Shown: one piece after another, positions 1 to 5,743 of the stretch
Layout: the number at the start of each line of letters is the position of its first letter
Numbering within the stretch: position 1 is the stretch's first letter
Source of the DNA: Candidatus Dormiibacterota bacterium
GTDB taxonomy: Bacteria; Chloroflexota; Dormibacteria; UBA8260; Bog-877
Reading direction: 5' to 3'
DNA: 5,743 nucleotides
NCBI GenBank assembly: GCA_003164475.1
Contig: PLTL01000036.1
Coordinates: 1 to 5,743, forward strand
Notes under the pieces: generated by a model
The model's input: the letters and a program-made list of their open reading frames with translations, nothing else
Database searches by the model: none
What the model was told of the DNA's origin: nothing
Program-made: the position numbers and the translations under genes

Positions 1-45
1 GCAGTTTAGCTCGGTTATGGATGGGACCCGATCCCACTCTAGTGC

Positions 46-72
46 ACCCTTCACACCTACGAGCAGAAGGGT
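46..72. terminator. Weak hairpin downstream of the sigma fusion
   Basis: ACCCTTC at 46-52 pairs with GAAGGGT at 66-72 around a 13-base loop, about 90 bases past the stop of the sigma fusion. The loop is large and no T run follows on the minus strand, so this is at best a possible transcript-end structure. The rest of 1-160 shows nothing recognisable. Confidence 0.2.
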
Positions 73-160
73 CTCTCCCAAGCTTGCCGGCGGACAACCG
101 CACCCCGTGCCGCCTTACCATCTGTGTCAGTCGTCTTGAACTCGTCTGCGGCTCCCGCCA

Positions 161-2923
161 TCACCACGGCATCCTGTACACGTAACCATCCGGATCCACA
201 GCCACGCAGAACGGGCCTGCCGCACACGAGATGGACGAGGGACCACTGTCCAGAGACCCGTCGATCCCGATCTGCGTCGGCACGGACCACGACGTTCCGT
301 CATACGTCATCACCTGCCCGAACTGGTCCACGGCCGCACAGAAGTCATCGCTCGAGCACGACACCGCCCTGATGTTATCCCCCCGCGTATAGGTGCCAAC
401 GTCGAGGATCCCGATCGACCAGGAACGTCCCTTGTACATCATCATCGTCGGAATCGAGGTCCCAGAGTAGCTCACCAGGACGCAGAGGCTGCTGCTCGCG
501 CAGGTGAAGGGCCCGCCCTCGCCGTCTACATGGACATGGACCGTTGACCGCGATGTACCGTTGTACAGTGTCACCGTCGACGAGCCATCAAAGACGGCGC
601 AGAAGCTCGCAGTCGGACACGAGACCTGACTTGCTATGTCGACGCCCAGCAAGGGCGCGCTGAAGTCAGCCAGAACCGTGCAGAAGGGCTCTAGCGGACA
701 CCCTGCCGGCTCGATACCCAGTATGGGCGCGGCTGGCGATGACCATGAGTGGCCGTTGTAGGTCATCACCTCCCCGCCATACAACTCCCATGCGACGCAG
801 AAGGTGATGGTTGGGCACGAGACACTTCCGAGATCGGAGTCGGAATTGGGGACTGTCGCTTCAGACCACGATCTGCCATTGTACGTGACGATGCCGCCGT
901 CGCCGACGGCGGCACAGAACGTGCTGCTCGGACAGGAGACCGATCGCAGGCTGACACCATCATCGACGGCAATGGGCCCAGACCACGTGGGGGTCGCATT
1001 ATTGTCAGCAGGCACCTCGCGCATGGTTAGCACGTCGCCACCGAAGACCAACACGGCGCAGAAGTTGGTGCTGGCGCAGGAGACGGCCATCAACTGCATG
1101 CCCCGATCGATGTCCTTGGGCATCGACCAGAGGCCTCCATCGAAGAGCGCTGCCTGTGAGCCCGCGATGGCGACGCAGAAGCTGCTGCTCGTGCAGGAGA
1201 TCGCTCCCTCCCCGTTACCGGTGTCTGGCCAGAGTACGAACGGCGATGAGACGGACCAGGAATCGCCATCGTAGGTATCCACCACAGTGCCCCGGCTTCC
1301 GCCGTCGTCCGATAGGACCGTCGCGTCGACAGCGGAACAGAATCTGCTGCTCGGGCAGGAAACAGAGAGCTCTGAGCTCCAACCCGTCTCGGCTGATGCC
1401 GACCATGAGTGCCCGTTGTACGTCTCGACGGCCGTGCCCACCATGCACGTCGTGCGGCTCCAGCACGAGATAAGCCCAGAGTTCGCGGGCCCGTATATCG
1501 GCGCGGACCACGAGCGTCCGTTGAATGTTACGATGGTGCCGTCGTCGCGGTCGACCGCGGCGCAGAAGGTCGGCGTGGGACAGGATAGGGACACATGGAT
1601 TGTTCCTCCTGAGACCGACCCGAAGATGGCGGTCGGCGATGCCCACGAGTGACCGTTGAACACGACTGCATTGCCGCTGGTGTCGAGGGCTACGCAGAGG
1701 TTGCTTGTCGGGCAGGAGACGGACTCGAGATGGCCTCCGGGGTCGATCGCCAATGGTGACGCCCACGAGCTTCCGGCGTACACGATGGCGTTGGCGTTGC
1801 CATCTACCGCAACACACCATTTACTCGACGCGCACGAGATCGCCGGGGGGCGAAGGTAACTCGACTCGGTCTCGGTGTCGATCGCGGTCGGGGCTGACCA
1901 GACGGCGACTTGTTGCTGCATTTGGGTACCAGATTGGGTCGAGGGCGCGGACCCAGACGAACCTTCAGCAGGGCGGCCTGGTAGGGCATGGGCCAGGGCC
2001 AGGCCTCCGGCGGCTGCGATCAGCACGACCCCCGCGGCGACAGCCAGCGCCTTGTGGGTGACACCACGACGGATGATCCTGGCCATGGGCTGCCTGTGAG
2101 GGGCTGGCCGAGCCGTTGCGCCCGGGAGAGACCGGGCGCCGGTGAGCTGGGCGTGAAGAGTAGGAGGCAGGCTGGTCCCGGGAGCCGGCTGAAGAGTCCG
2201 GGGCAGGCCGATCGTGGCAATGCCGCCCAGGATCTCGACCGGGCGGGTGAGCGCGCTGGCCATCGTCCGGCAATCGACGCAGTGGCGCATGTGGTGATCC
2301 ACGGAGGTTCGCTGTTCGGGGGTCAGTTCGCGGACACCCGCGGGTACCATCGCGGAGAGCGTGGGGCAGTGCGTCCTGCGGCGGGCCACCAACAGGTAGC
2401 GGACGGCATTGCCGAGCGCTTCCTTGGCCCGGCTGACCAGGACCGCGGCATGCCCGGGGTCGATGCCGAGGACAGCTGCCACCTCGGGGGTGGTGAGCTG
2501 CTGTCTGACGGTCAGGTCCAGCACCGCGTACTGGCGCGGCTCCAGGCTGGCGGCTGCGCTCCAGACCAGGGCGGCAGCCTCCTTCGACGTCAGCTGGTCC
2601 TCCGGGCCCGGGGCTGGGTTCGCCAGATCAAGCCTCTGGTCGATGTCGTCAGCGGGATGGCGCTGACGCTGTTCGTCAAGGGCCGTGTGGCTCGCGATGC
2701 TGAACAGCCAGCTCCGCACCCGGCTGGGGTCGCGCAGCCCCGCGCGCCGCTCGAAGGCCTTCAGGAAGGTCATCTGGGTCAGGTCCTCCGCCAGGGCGGG
2801 GTCCCGCGTGGTGCGGAGGAGGAAGTCGTGGATGGCCGGGGCATGACGCTGGTACAGCTCACCGAGGGCGTCGGTGTCGCCGTTCAGGACGACACGGGTG
2901 GCGAGATCGCTATCGGAGATCAC
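161..2923 (-). CDS. Transmembrane ECF sigma factor fused to zinc-finger anti-sigma-like segment and 14-repeat outside sensor domain
   Basis: The product is predicted to be a membrane-tethered sigma-70 family (ECF type) transcription factor that senses outside the cell. I chose the GTG at 2923, giving 920 residues, because GGGAG lies 7 bases upstream and sigma homology begins directly after it. The ATG at 3004 would add 27 residues with no sigma likeness and no clear ribosome site. Order of parts: sigma region 2 at about 12-85 (AEDLTQMTFLKAF, then RVRSWLFSIASHTALDE); sigma region 4 at about 113-178, with the helix-turn-helix around TTPEVAAVLGIDPGHAAVLV; a zinc-site pattern C186-x24-H211-x3-C215-x2-C218, as in zinc-binding anti-sigma factors; a basic patch RIIRR followed by one hydrophobic helix at 292-314; a Ser/Gln-rich linker; then repeats from about 342 to the end. 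The basic residues before the helix imply N-terminus inside and C-terminus outside. Actinobacterial ECF proteins with fused zinc-finger and membrane tails are known, but I cannot assign the group. The outside ligand and target promoters are unknown. Sigma assignment is strong; the sensing role is inferred. Confidence 0.9.
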   Translation of the reverse strand: MISDSDLATRVVLNGDTDALGELYQRHAPAIHDFLLRTTRDPALAEDLTQMTFLKAFERRAGLRDPSRVRSWLFSIASHTALDEQRQRHPADDIDQRLDLANPAPGPEDQLTSKEAAALVWSAAASLEPRQYAVLDLTVRQQLTTPEVAAVLGIDPGHAAVLVSRAKEALGNAVRYLLVARRRTHCPTLSAMVPAGVRELTPEQRTSVDHHMRHCVDCRTMASALTRPVEILGGIATIGLPRTLQPAPGTSLPPTLHAQLTGARSLPGATARPAPHRQPMARIIRRGVTHKALAVAAGVVLIAAAGGLALAHALPGRPAEGSSGSAPSTQSGTQMQQQVAVWSAPTAIDTETESSYLRPPAISCASSKWCVAVDGNANAIVYAGSSWASPLAIDPGGHLESVSCPTSNLCVALDTSGNAVVFNGHSWASPTAIFGSVSGGTIHVSLSCPTPTFCAAVDRDDGTIVTFNGRSWSAPIYGPANSGLISCWSRTTCMVGTAVETYNGHSWSASAETGWSSELSVSCPSSRFCSAVDATVLSDDGGSRGTVVDTYDGDSWSVSSPFVLWPDTGNGEGAISCTSSSFCVAIAGSQAALFDGGLWSMPKDIDRGMQLMAVSCASTNFCAVLVFGGDVLTMREVPADNNATPTWSGPIAVDDGVSLRSVSCPSSTFCAAVGDGGIVTYNGRSWSEATVPNSDSDLGSVSCPTITFCVAWELYGGEVMTYNGHSWSSPAAPILGIEPAGCPLEPFCTVLADFSAPLLGVDIASQVSCPTASFCAVFDGSSTVTLYNGTSRSTVHVHVDGEGGPFTCASSSLCVLVSYSGTSIPTMMMYKGRSWSIGILDVGTYTRGDNIRAVSCSSDDFCAAVDQFGQVMTYDGTSWSVPTQIGIDGSLDSGPSSISCAAGPFCVAVDPDGYVYRMPW
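164..1900 (-). repeat. Fourteen tandem protein repeats with C-x5-C pairs (probable double beta-propeller)
   Basis: The outside half of the sigma fusion is made of units of the form (V/I)SC-P-S/T-x-x-F-C-A-A-V-D, then a variable strand, then YNG-x-SWS-x-P. In the 920-residue numbering the first cysteine of each pair falls at 364, 404, 448, 487, 523, 577, 616, 664, 703, 742, 769, 808, 856 and 900. All fourteen pairs keep exactly five residues between the cysteines, and the commonest spacing between units is 39 residues. Unit 10 (742) is short and lacks the N-G-x-S-W-S part, unit 7 has it reduced to TWSGP, and unit 11 has Arg in place of Trp. A lone WSAP stands before unit 1, while unit 14 ends without one. 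That is what a circularly closed propeller would show. The propeller fold is an inference from unit length and pattern. Confidence 0.85.
1982..2050 (-). other. Single transmembrane helix of the sigma fusion
   Basis: Residues 292-314 form an uninterrupted Ala/Val/Leu/Gly hydrophobic run (ALAVAAGVVLIAAAGGLALA) after a basic stretch containing RIIRR and HK, and before a Ser/Gly/Gln-rich linker. By the positive-inside rule this places the sigma and zinc domains in the cytoplasm and the repeats outside. No second hydrophobic segment is visible, so the protein is predicted to be single-pass. Confidence 0.85.
2270..2368 (-). other. Zinc-binding anti-sigma-like motif inside the sigma fusion
   Basis: This stretch encodes C186 (in THCPTLS) and H211-x3-C215-x2-C218 (in HHMRHCVDC). 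The H-x3-C-x2-C arrangement with an upstream cysteine matches the zinc site of zinc-binding anti-sigma factors. These are the only cysteines in the cytoplasmic part. Here the motif follows sigma region 4 directly in the same chain, so it may hold the sigma domain inactive from within. A redox role through the zinc thiols is possible but not shown. Confidence 0.7.
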
Positions 2924-2930
2924 GGCAATG

Positions 2931-2937
2931 CTCCCTT
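2931..2937 (-). promoter_or_regulatory. Ribosome binding site deciding the GTG start of the sigma fusion
   Basis: The minus strand reads AAGGGAG and then 7 bases to the GTG at 2923. It is a good Shine-Dalgarno match at normal spacing, and it supports the GTG over the ATG 81 bases further upstream. Confidence 0.65.
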
Positions 2938-3204
2938 CCAGAGTCCGCGCCCACCAGAGACGGGTGTGGAGTGCTGGCGTAGGTGGCGGCGACGCGCCGA
3001 GCACGACGCTCGAAAGGTGCTCTCTGCCCGGTGATCCACTGGAGCCTCCTCTGCGGGTGGGGTCCCGCTTTCAATTTCAGGAGATGAGACGAGCCAGCGG
3101 GCGCCGGATAACGCTCTGACCCTGGCGCAGCGGGGAGCCCGGCCCCTCCCGAGCAGCCTCTCGCGGGCCGCGAACTCCCAAGATCAGCCCCCGGCAGTGC
3201 GTGC

Positions 3205-3229
3205 ATCGCCGCCCAGCCTAAGCGGCGAT
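3205..3229. repeat. Perfect 8-bp inverted repeat (stem-loop or operator candidate)
   Basis: ATCGCCGC at 3205-3212 and GCGGCGAT at 3222-3229 are exact reverse complements around a 9-base spacer. Neither strand has a T run after it, so it is not a standard intrinsic terminator. It lies about 280 bases upstream of the sigma-fusion start. It could be a hairpin at the 3' end of the protease transcript, a regulator site, or chance in GC-rich DNA. Confidence 0.45.
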
Positions 3230-3597
3230 CAAGAGCACGGCAGCGACGGTGGGTGACGGATCGGTGACACGCCGCGGCGGAGTGGGCTGCCACAGCTATC
3301 GCAGAACATCACCTACACCACTTCGATGGGGACAAGCCTCCGCGGACCCCTCCGTCCGACGGTCGATACGCGCAGCGGCAGGACCGTAGGGCGGCGTGTC
3401 GCCCATCTCCCGTGCTGCGGCTGCCTCCCGCAATCTCACCCGTTTGGCGCTTGCGAGACGTCCTCTGTACGCCAACCTCGCAGTGAGCCCATGAGACAGG
3501 ACGCCGACAAGACCACGACTGAGTTTCGACTGGTAGAAGGGCCGAGGGCGGTTCACCTCGACGGTCGAAGGCTCGAAGGCGGGACGGTAAATCCAGG

Positions 3598-4911
3598 CTA
3601 TGCCTTCGCGGACGGGGTCGGGGTCGGGGATACCCTCGGTGAGGGCGTCGGTGTCGGTGAGGGTGAGGGGGTCGGAGAGGGTGTCGGCGTCGGTCTCGGT
3701 GAAGGTGTGGGCGACGGAGTGGGGGTGGGCGTCACCGTTGGTGTTGGGATGGGCGGCGGGGTTGGCGGCGGCGTTGGTGCCGGAGTGGGCAGCGGTGTTG
3801 GCGGCGGCGTTGAAGATGGGCTCGGCAGCGGTGTCGGTGCTGGTGTCGGTGTCGACGGAGGCGGCAGGAAGGTCCAACTCTCGGGCGGGCACGTGCCCGC
3901 CGTGCTCACCGACCGGTGCAACCCCGTGGCCGTGGCGATGTCGCTCTCGACAGCGGGTGTGGTGATGTCGACGGAGAGGGCTAGCTGCGTATCCCCGGCG
4001 TCGTTGATGCCAACCACCTCGCCCTGGGCATCGACGGTCGGCCCGCCGGAATCACCCGGCTTCAATCCCGCTGTCAACTCGAGCCAGTCGGTGACATGGA
4101 TCGGGTCAGAGTTGGATATTCCCTGCCAGTAGAGGGAGAGGTCCTGGGTCACTGACATCGGCGCCGCCGACAGGATGCCCAGGGCAAGCCCGACCCCGGC
4201 CACCTGCTCGCCGGCGCTCGGAGGGGAGGCGGCCCGAGGCAGGGCTGAAGCATTCACGCCGGGAACCTCGACGATGGCCACATCGTTACGGGTGTCATAG
4301 AGGACCACCACCGCGCCGTGGGGCTCCCCGGTCATCTCGCCATCGACCTCGCTCAGGTCGTTGTCGGCGGTGACCTGGGTTGCCCCGCTGACCACGTGGG
4401 CGGCGGTGAGGTAGTAGTCACCACCAATTGGCCAAGCGCTTCCCATGGCACCATCGACATAGCAACTCCCCGTCTGGTTCAGCTCGATGATCGAAGCGAT
4501 CGCCGTTCTGACTCCCGCCGTGTTCATTCCAGCGGGGGCGTCTGGCAGGGAGCGGGGCGCCGCGGAGGGCGGGGTGGGAACGGCGGCGGCCGTCGGGGGC
4601 GTCCAGGGCATCACCGGTGGGGTGGGGAACGGCGGTGCGGCCGGCGTCGCCACCGGGATGGGAGTGGGCGACGCCGGAGAGGGCGTCGAAGTGCCGCCTG
4701 ACGGGTTCCGGGGCTGATCCGAGGGCAACTGCATCGACTGGGTGGAGACACCCGACGAGGCCGCGGGGCTCGCGCTCGTCGTCCTCAGGCCCACCGCCAT
4801 GGCGGCGAGTGCCACCGCCAACAGCCCCACCAACGTCACCACGACGGGATCGGAGCGGCGGGGCGGGGCCGGGGATGGGCCAGAGGGGATCTGCGTCTCA
4901 CCAGTCTGCAT
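3598..4911 (-). CDS. Membrane-anchored trypsin-like (S1-type) serine protease with Pro-rich stalk and Pro/Thr tail
   Basis: The product is a predicted extracytoplasmic endopeptidase; its substrate is unknown. I prefer the ATG at 4911 (437 residues) because GAGAGGA lies 9 bases upstream. The ATG at 4935 would add 8 residues and has no ribosome site. Order of parts: a short cytoplasmic start; a hydrophobic anchor at about 22-42; a stalk rich in Pro, Ser, Thr and Ala at about 43-127; a chymotrypsin-like domain at about 131-332; a Pro/Thr/Ser tail from 349 to the end. The triad is His172 in LTAAHVV, Asp210 in [10 protein letters not shown] and Ser288 in [10 protein letters not shown], so the enzyme looks intact. 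Only two cysteines are present, C150 and C341, flanking the catalytic domain; a disulfide is possible. I see no PDZ domain, unlike DegP/HtrA proteins. An N-terminal anchor followed by a trypsin-like domain recalls MarP-type actinobacterial proteases, but there is one membrane segment here, not four. It lies 100 bases downstream of the Kelch-like gene on the same strand. Confidence 0.92.
   Translation of the reverse strand: MQTGETQIPSGPSPAPPRRSDPVVVTLVGLLAVALAAMAVGLRTTSASPAASSGVSTQSMQLPSDQPRNPSGGTSTPSPASPTPIPVATPAAPPFPTPPVMPWTPPTAAAVPTPPSAAPRSLPDAPAGMNTAGVRTAIASIIELNQTGSCYVDGAMGSAWPIGGDYYLTAAHVVSGATQVTADNDLSEVDGEMTGEPHGAVVVLYDTRNDVAIVEVPGVNASALPRAASPPSAGEQVAGVGLALGILSAAPMSVTQDLSLYWQGISNSDPIHVTDWLELTAGLKPGDSGGPTVDAQGEVVGINDAGDTQLALSVDITTPAVESDIATATGLHRSVSTAGTCPPESWTFLPPPSTPTPAPTPLPSPSSTPPPTPLPTPAPTPPPTPPPIPTPTVTPTPTPSPTPSPRPTPTPSPTPSPSPTPTPSPRVSPTPTPSAKA
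3601..3867 (-). repeat. Low-complexity Pro-Thr-Ser coding repeat at the 3' end of the protease gene
   Basis: The last 89 codons of the protease encode almost only Pro, Thr and Ser in [12 protein letters not shown] runs. On the plus strand the DNA is a G/T-rich array of imperfect 6-base units such as GGTGTC and GGCGTC. In the protein this would be an extended rod, possibly crossing or resting in the cell wall. It ends in SAKA with no sorting signal and no hydrophobic segment. Short-period repeats of this kind tend to change length by slippage. Confidence 0.85.
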
Positions 4912-5011
4912 GCCAACCGATCCTCTCGATCGCATCGTTCGCTAACAGGACAGTCACCGTAGTGCCCCAGCAGATTCGCGCTGACGCAAACTCGATGTCG
5001 ACGACCGCGCC
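4912..5011. other. 100-base gap between the Kelch-like and protease genes
   Basis: The gap contains the protease ribosome site and no T-tract terminator that I can see. It is short enough for co-transcription of the two genes, yet long enough for a promoter. No promoter pair stands out by eye. Confidence 0.5.
4921..4927 (-). promoter_or_regulatory. Ribosome binding site of the protease gene
   Basis: The minus strand reads GAGAGGA, then 9 bases to the ATG at 4911. The match is moderate and the spacing slightly long. It is the reason for choosing this start over the ATG at 4935. Confidence 0.5.
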
Positions 5012-5743
5012 TTATGGCTTTTCAAGGGCGTAAGCGGAACCACTGACCCCGACGGCGACGATGGCACCGAGATCGGGGTCGTACTCAAGCGACGCGATAT
5101 CTGCTGGAGTGCCTGCGGGAAGGTTGGACAGCGCGCGTCCATCCCACACCAACGTGCTTTGCTGGCAGGACACCATGCTGGAGCAGCTCAGGTCTTCGAT
5201 GAAGGCCGCGTCGCCGTCGCCGGTGTCGAAGGCCGCCGCGACGACATCGTGTGGTGGAGACGACGCTTGCGTTGCCATTGAAGTGCCGTTCCACGTGTAC
5301 ATCTCGTCGGGTGCACAACCGCCCGCACAGCCGTCCTCGCTCCACTGGTCCTGGAGGAACATGAGGGTGTCCGACGCTGCATCAAACACGGCTGGGGTCG
5401 GATCGTCCGTGTCATAGACGCCCGTGACGCTCACTCCGGTATCCCGCCAGCCGGCCGGTGCGCTCCACGTCCAGACATCCTGCTCCTGCGGGATGTCGTC
5501 CACCTGAGTCTCGCTGTCGGCCCCGAGGATCACGACCGAGTCGCTCTCCGGGTCGAAGCCCACGATCGAATTCGCGAAGAGCGGATACGCCACGGAGTCC
5601 GTTGTCTCGCTGATCGGCGTGTAGTGCCATGGACCCCACACCCCGTGAGTCCACTCCGCCACGGCCACCTCCCCGCCACATCCTCCGCTGCCCAGTCCCT
5701 CCGCGAGGGCAAGGTAGTCGCCGTTGCCTGCGCTGAACAGGGC
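5012..5743 (-). CDS. Kelch-like beta-propeller protein, C-terminal part (5' end outside the window)
   Basis: The reading frame is open from the window edge to a TAA at 5012, giving the last 243 residues. The GTG at 5668 is not needed as a start, since the frame continues upstream in the same style. About four or five propeller-like units are visible. Each has a turn such as GFDPESDSVVILG, VFDAASDTLMFL or EYDPDLGAIVAVG, followed by an aromatic strand such as DVWTWSAPAGW, EMYTWNGTSM or STLVWDGRALSNLP. This is the D-x-x-(S/T)-D...W-T-W-(N/D)-G pattern of bacterial Kelch-type repeats. Cysteines cluster in loops (C-A-G-G-C and C-S-S-M-V-S-C), which suggests a disulfide-containing exported protein. 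No signal peptide can be checked because the N-terminus is missing. The role is unknown; binding to a surface or a carbohydrate is a guess from the fold. It lies upstream of the protease gene and could share its transcript. Confidence 0.8.
   Translation of the reverse strand, partial: ALFSAGNGDYLALAEGLGSGGCGGEVAVAEWTHGVWGPWHYTPISETTDSVAYPLFANSIVGFDPESDSVVILGADSETQVDDIPQEQDVWTWSAPAGWRDTGVSVTGVYDTDDPTPAVFDAASDTLMFLQDQWSEDGCAGGCAPDEMYTWNGTSMATQASSPPHDVVAAAFDTGDGDAAFIEDLSCSSMVSCQQSTLVWDGRALSNLPAGTPADIASLEYDPDLGAIVAVGVSGSAYALEKP

Larger units (their letters stand above)
2924..3597. other. 674-base intergenic gap without a convincing gene
   Basis: This stretch lies between the protease stop and the sigma-fusion start, and should hold the promoter of the sigma gene and any 3' end signal of the protease gene. 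The open frames inside it are rich in Arg, Ala, Pro and His, show no recognisable domain, and either run into or lie opposite the real genes. I found no tRNA, no T-tract terminator and no persuasive -35/-10 or ECF-type AAC/CGT promoter pair by eye. The one clear structure is the inverted repeat at 3205-3229. Confidence 0.6.

Noticed and set aside
1..20. TGGGA/TCCCA and similar short palindromes near the window start
   Set aside because: Stems of 4-5 bp with no supporting context are not distinguishable from chance.
164..1900. CRISPR or noncoding tandem array suggested by periodic DNA matches
   Set aside because: The matches fall on conserved codons of an open reading frame, spacing varies in multiples of three, and there are no identical repeats separated by unique spacers.
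2924..3004. N-terminal extension of the sigma fusion from the ATG at 3004
   Set aside because: The 27 extra residues have no sigma likeness, and a better ribosome site precedes the GTG at 2923.
1988..3034. Plus-strand 348-codon open frame
   Set aside because: It lies opposite the sigma and zinc-finger coding region, has no recognisable domain, and is the usual long shadow frame in GC-rich DNA.
3121..3180. GC-rich short hairpin (GGGAG/CTCCC) in the intergenic gap
   Set aside because: The stem is only 5 bp in very GC-rich DNA and has no T run, so it is expected by chance.
2910..3293. Minus-strand 127-codon open frame in the gap upstream of the sigma gene
   Set aside because: Its composition is Arg/Ala/Pro/His-rich with no domain, it overlaps the sigma start in another frame, and I saw no ribosome site that would support it.
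3326..4132. Plus-strand 268-codon open frame rich in Gly-Val-Gly
   Set aside because: It is the antisense of the Pro/Thr repeat and the protease domain; its composition follows from the repeat, and the opposite strand has the intact catalytic triad.

Overview
The window is GC-rich DNA. Three genes are readable, all on the minus strand, and no plus-strand gene is credible. The style of the proteins suggests an actinobacterial or similar high-GC soil lineage: an ECF sigma factor with a fused zinc-finger tail, alanine-rich membrane anchors, long Pro/Thr/Ser stalks, and repeats built on S-C-P-x-x-x-F-C and N-G-x-S-W-S. No marker gene is present, so the taxonomy is an inference.

Layout in the direction of transcription, from right to left: (1) 5743-5012 is the 3' part of a gene for a Kelch-like beta-propeller protein, cut by the window edge. 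(2) After a 100-base gap, 4911-3598 encodes a membrane-anchored trypsin-like serine protease with a Pro-rich stalk, a His/Asp/Ser triad and a C-terminal Pro-Thr-Ser tail. The DNA of the tail is a short-period G/T-rich repeat on the plus strand. (3) A 674-base gap, 3597-2924, shows no convincing gene and holds a perfect 8-bp inverted repeat. (4) 2923-161 encodes a 920-residue fusion of an ECF-type sigma factor, a zinc-binding anti-sigma-like segment, one transmembrane helix and an outside domain of fourteen repeats, each with a C-x5-C pair. (5) The last 160 bases hold no gene, only a weak hairpin.

The standout is the sigma fusion. One polypeptide appears to carry the transcription factor, its zinc-binding restraint, a membrane anchor and a large extracytoplasmic sensor that is probably a double beta-propeller. 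A plausible but unproven model is that the outside propeller senses a ligand, surface or redox state, and that cleavage or a conformational change frees the sigma domain. The neighbouring anchored protease has its active site on the same side of the membrane and is a candidate partner. The Kelch-like protein may be another surface component of the locus. Co-regulation of the three genes is inferred only from shared strand and proximity.
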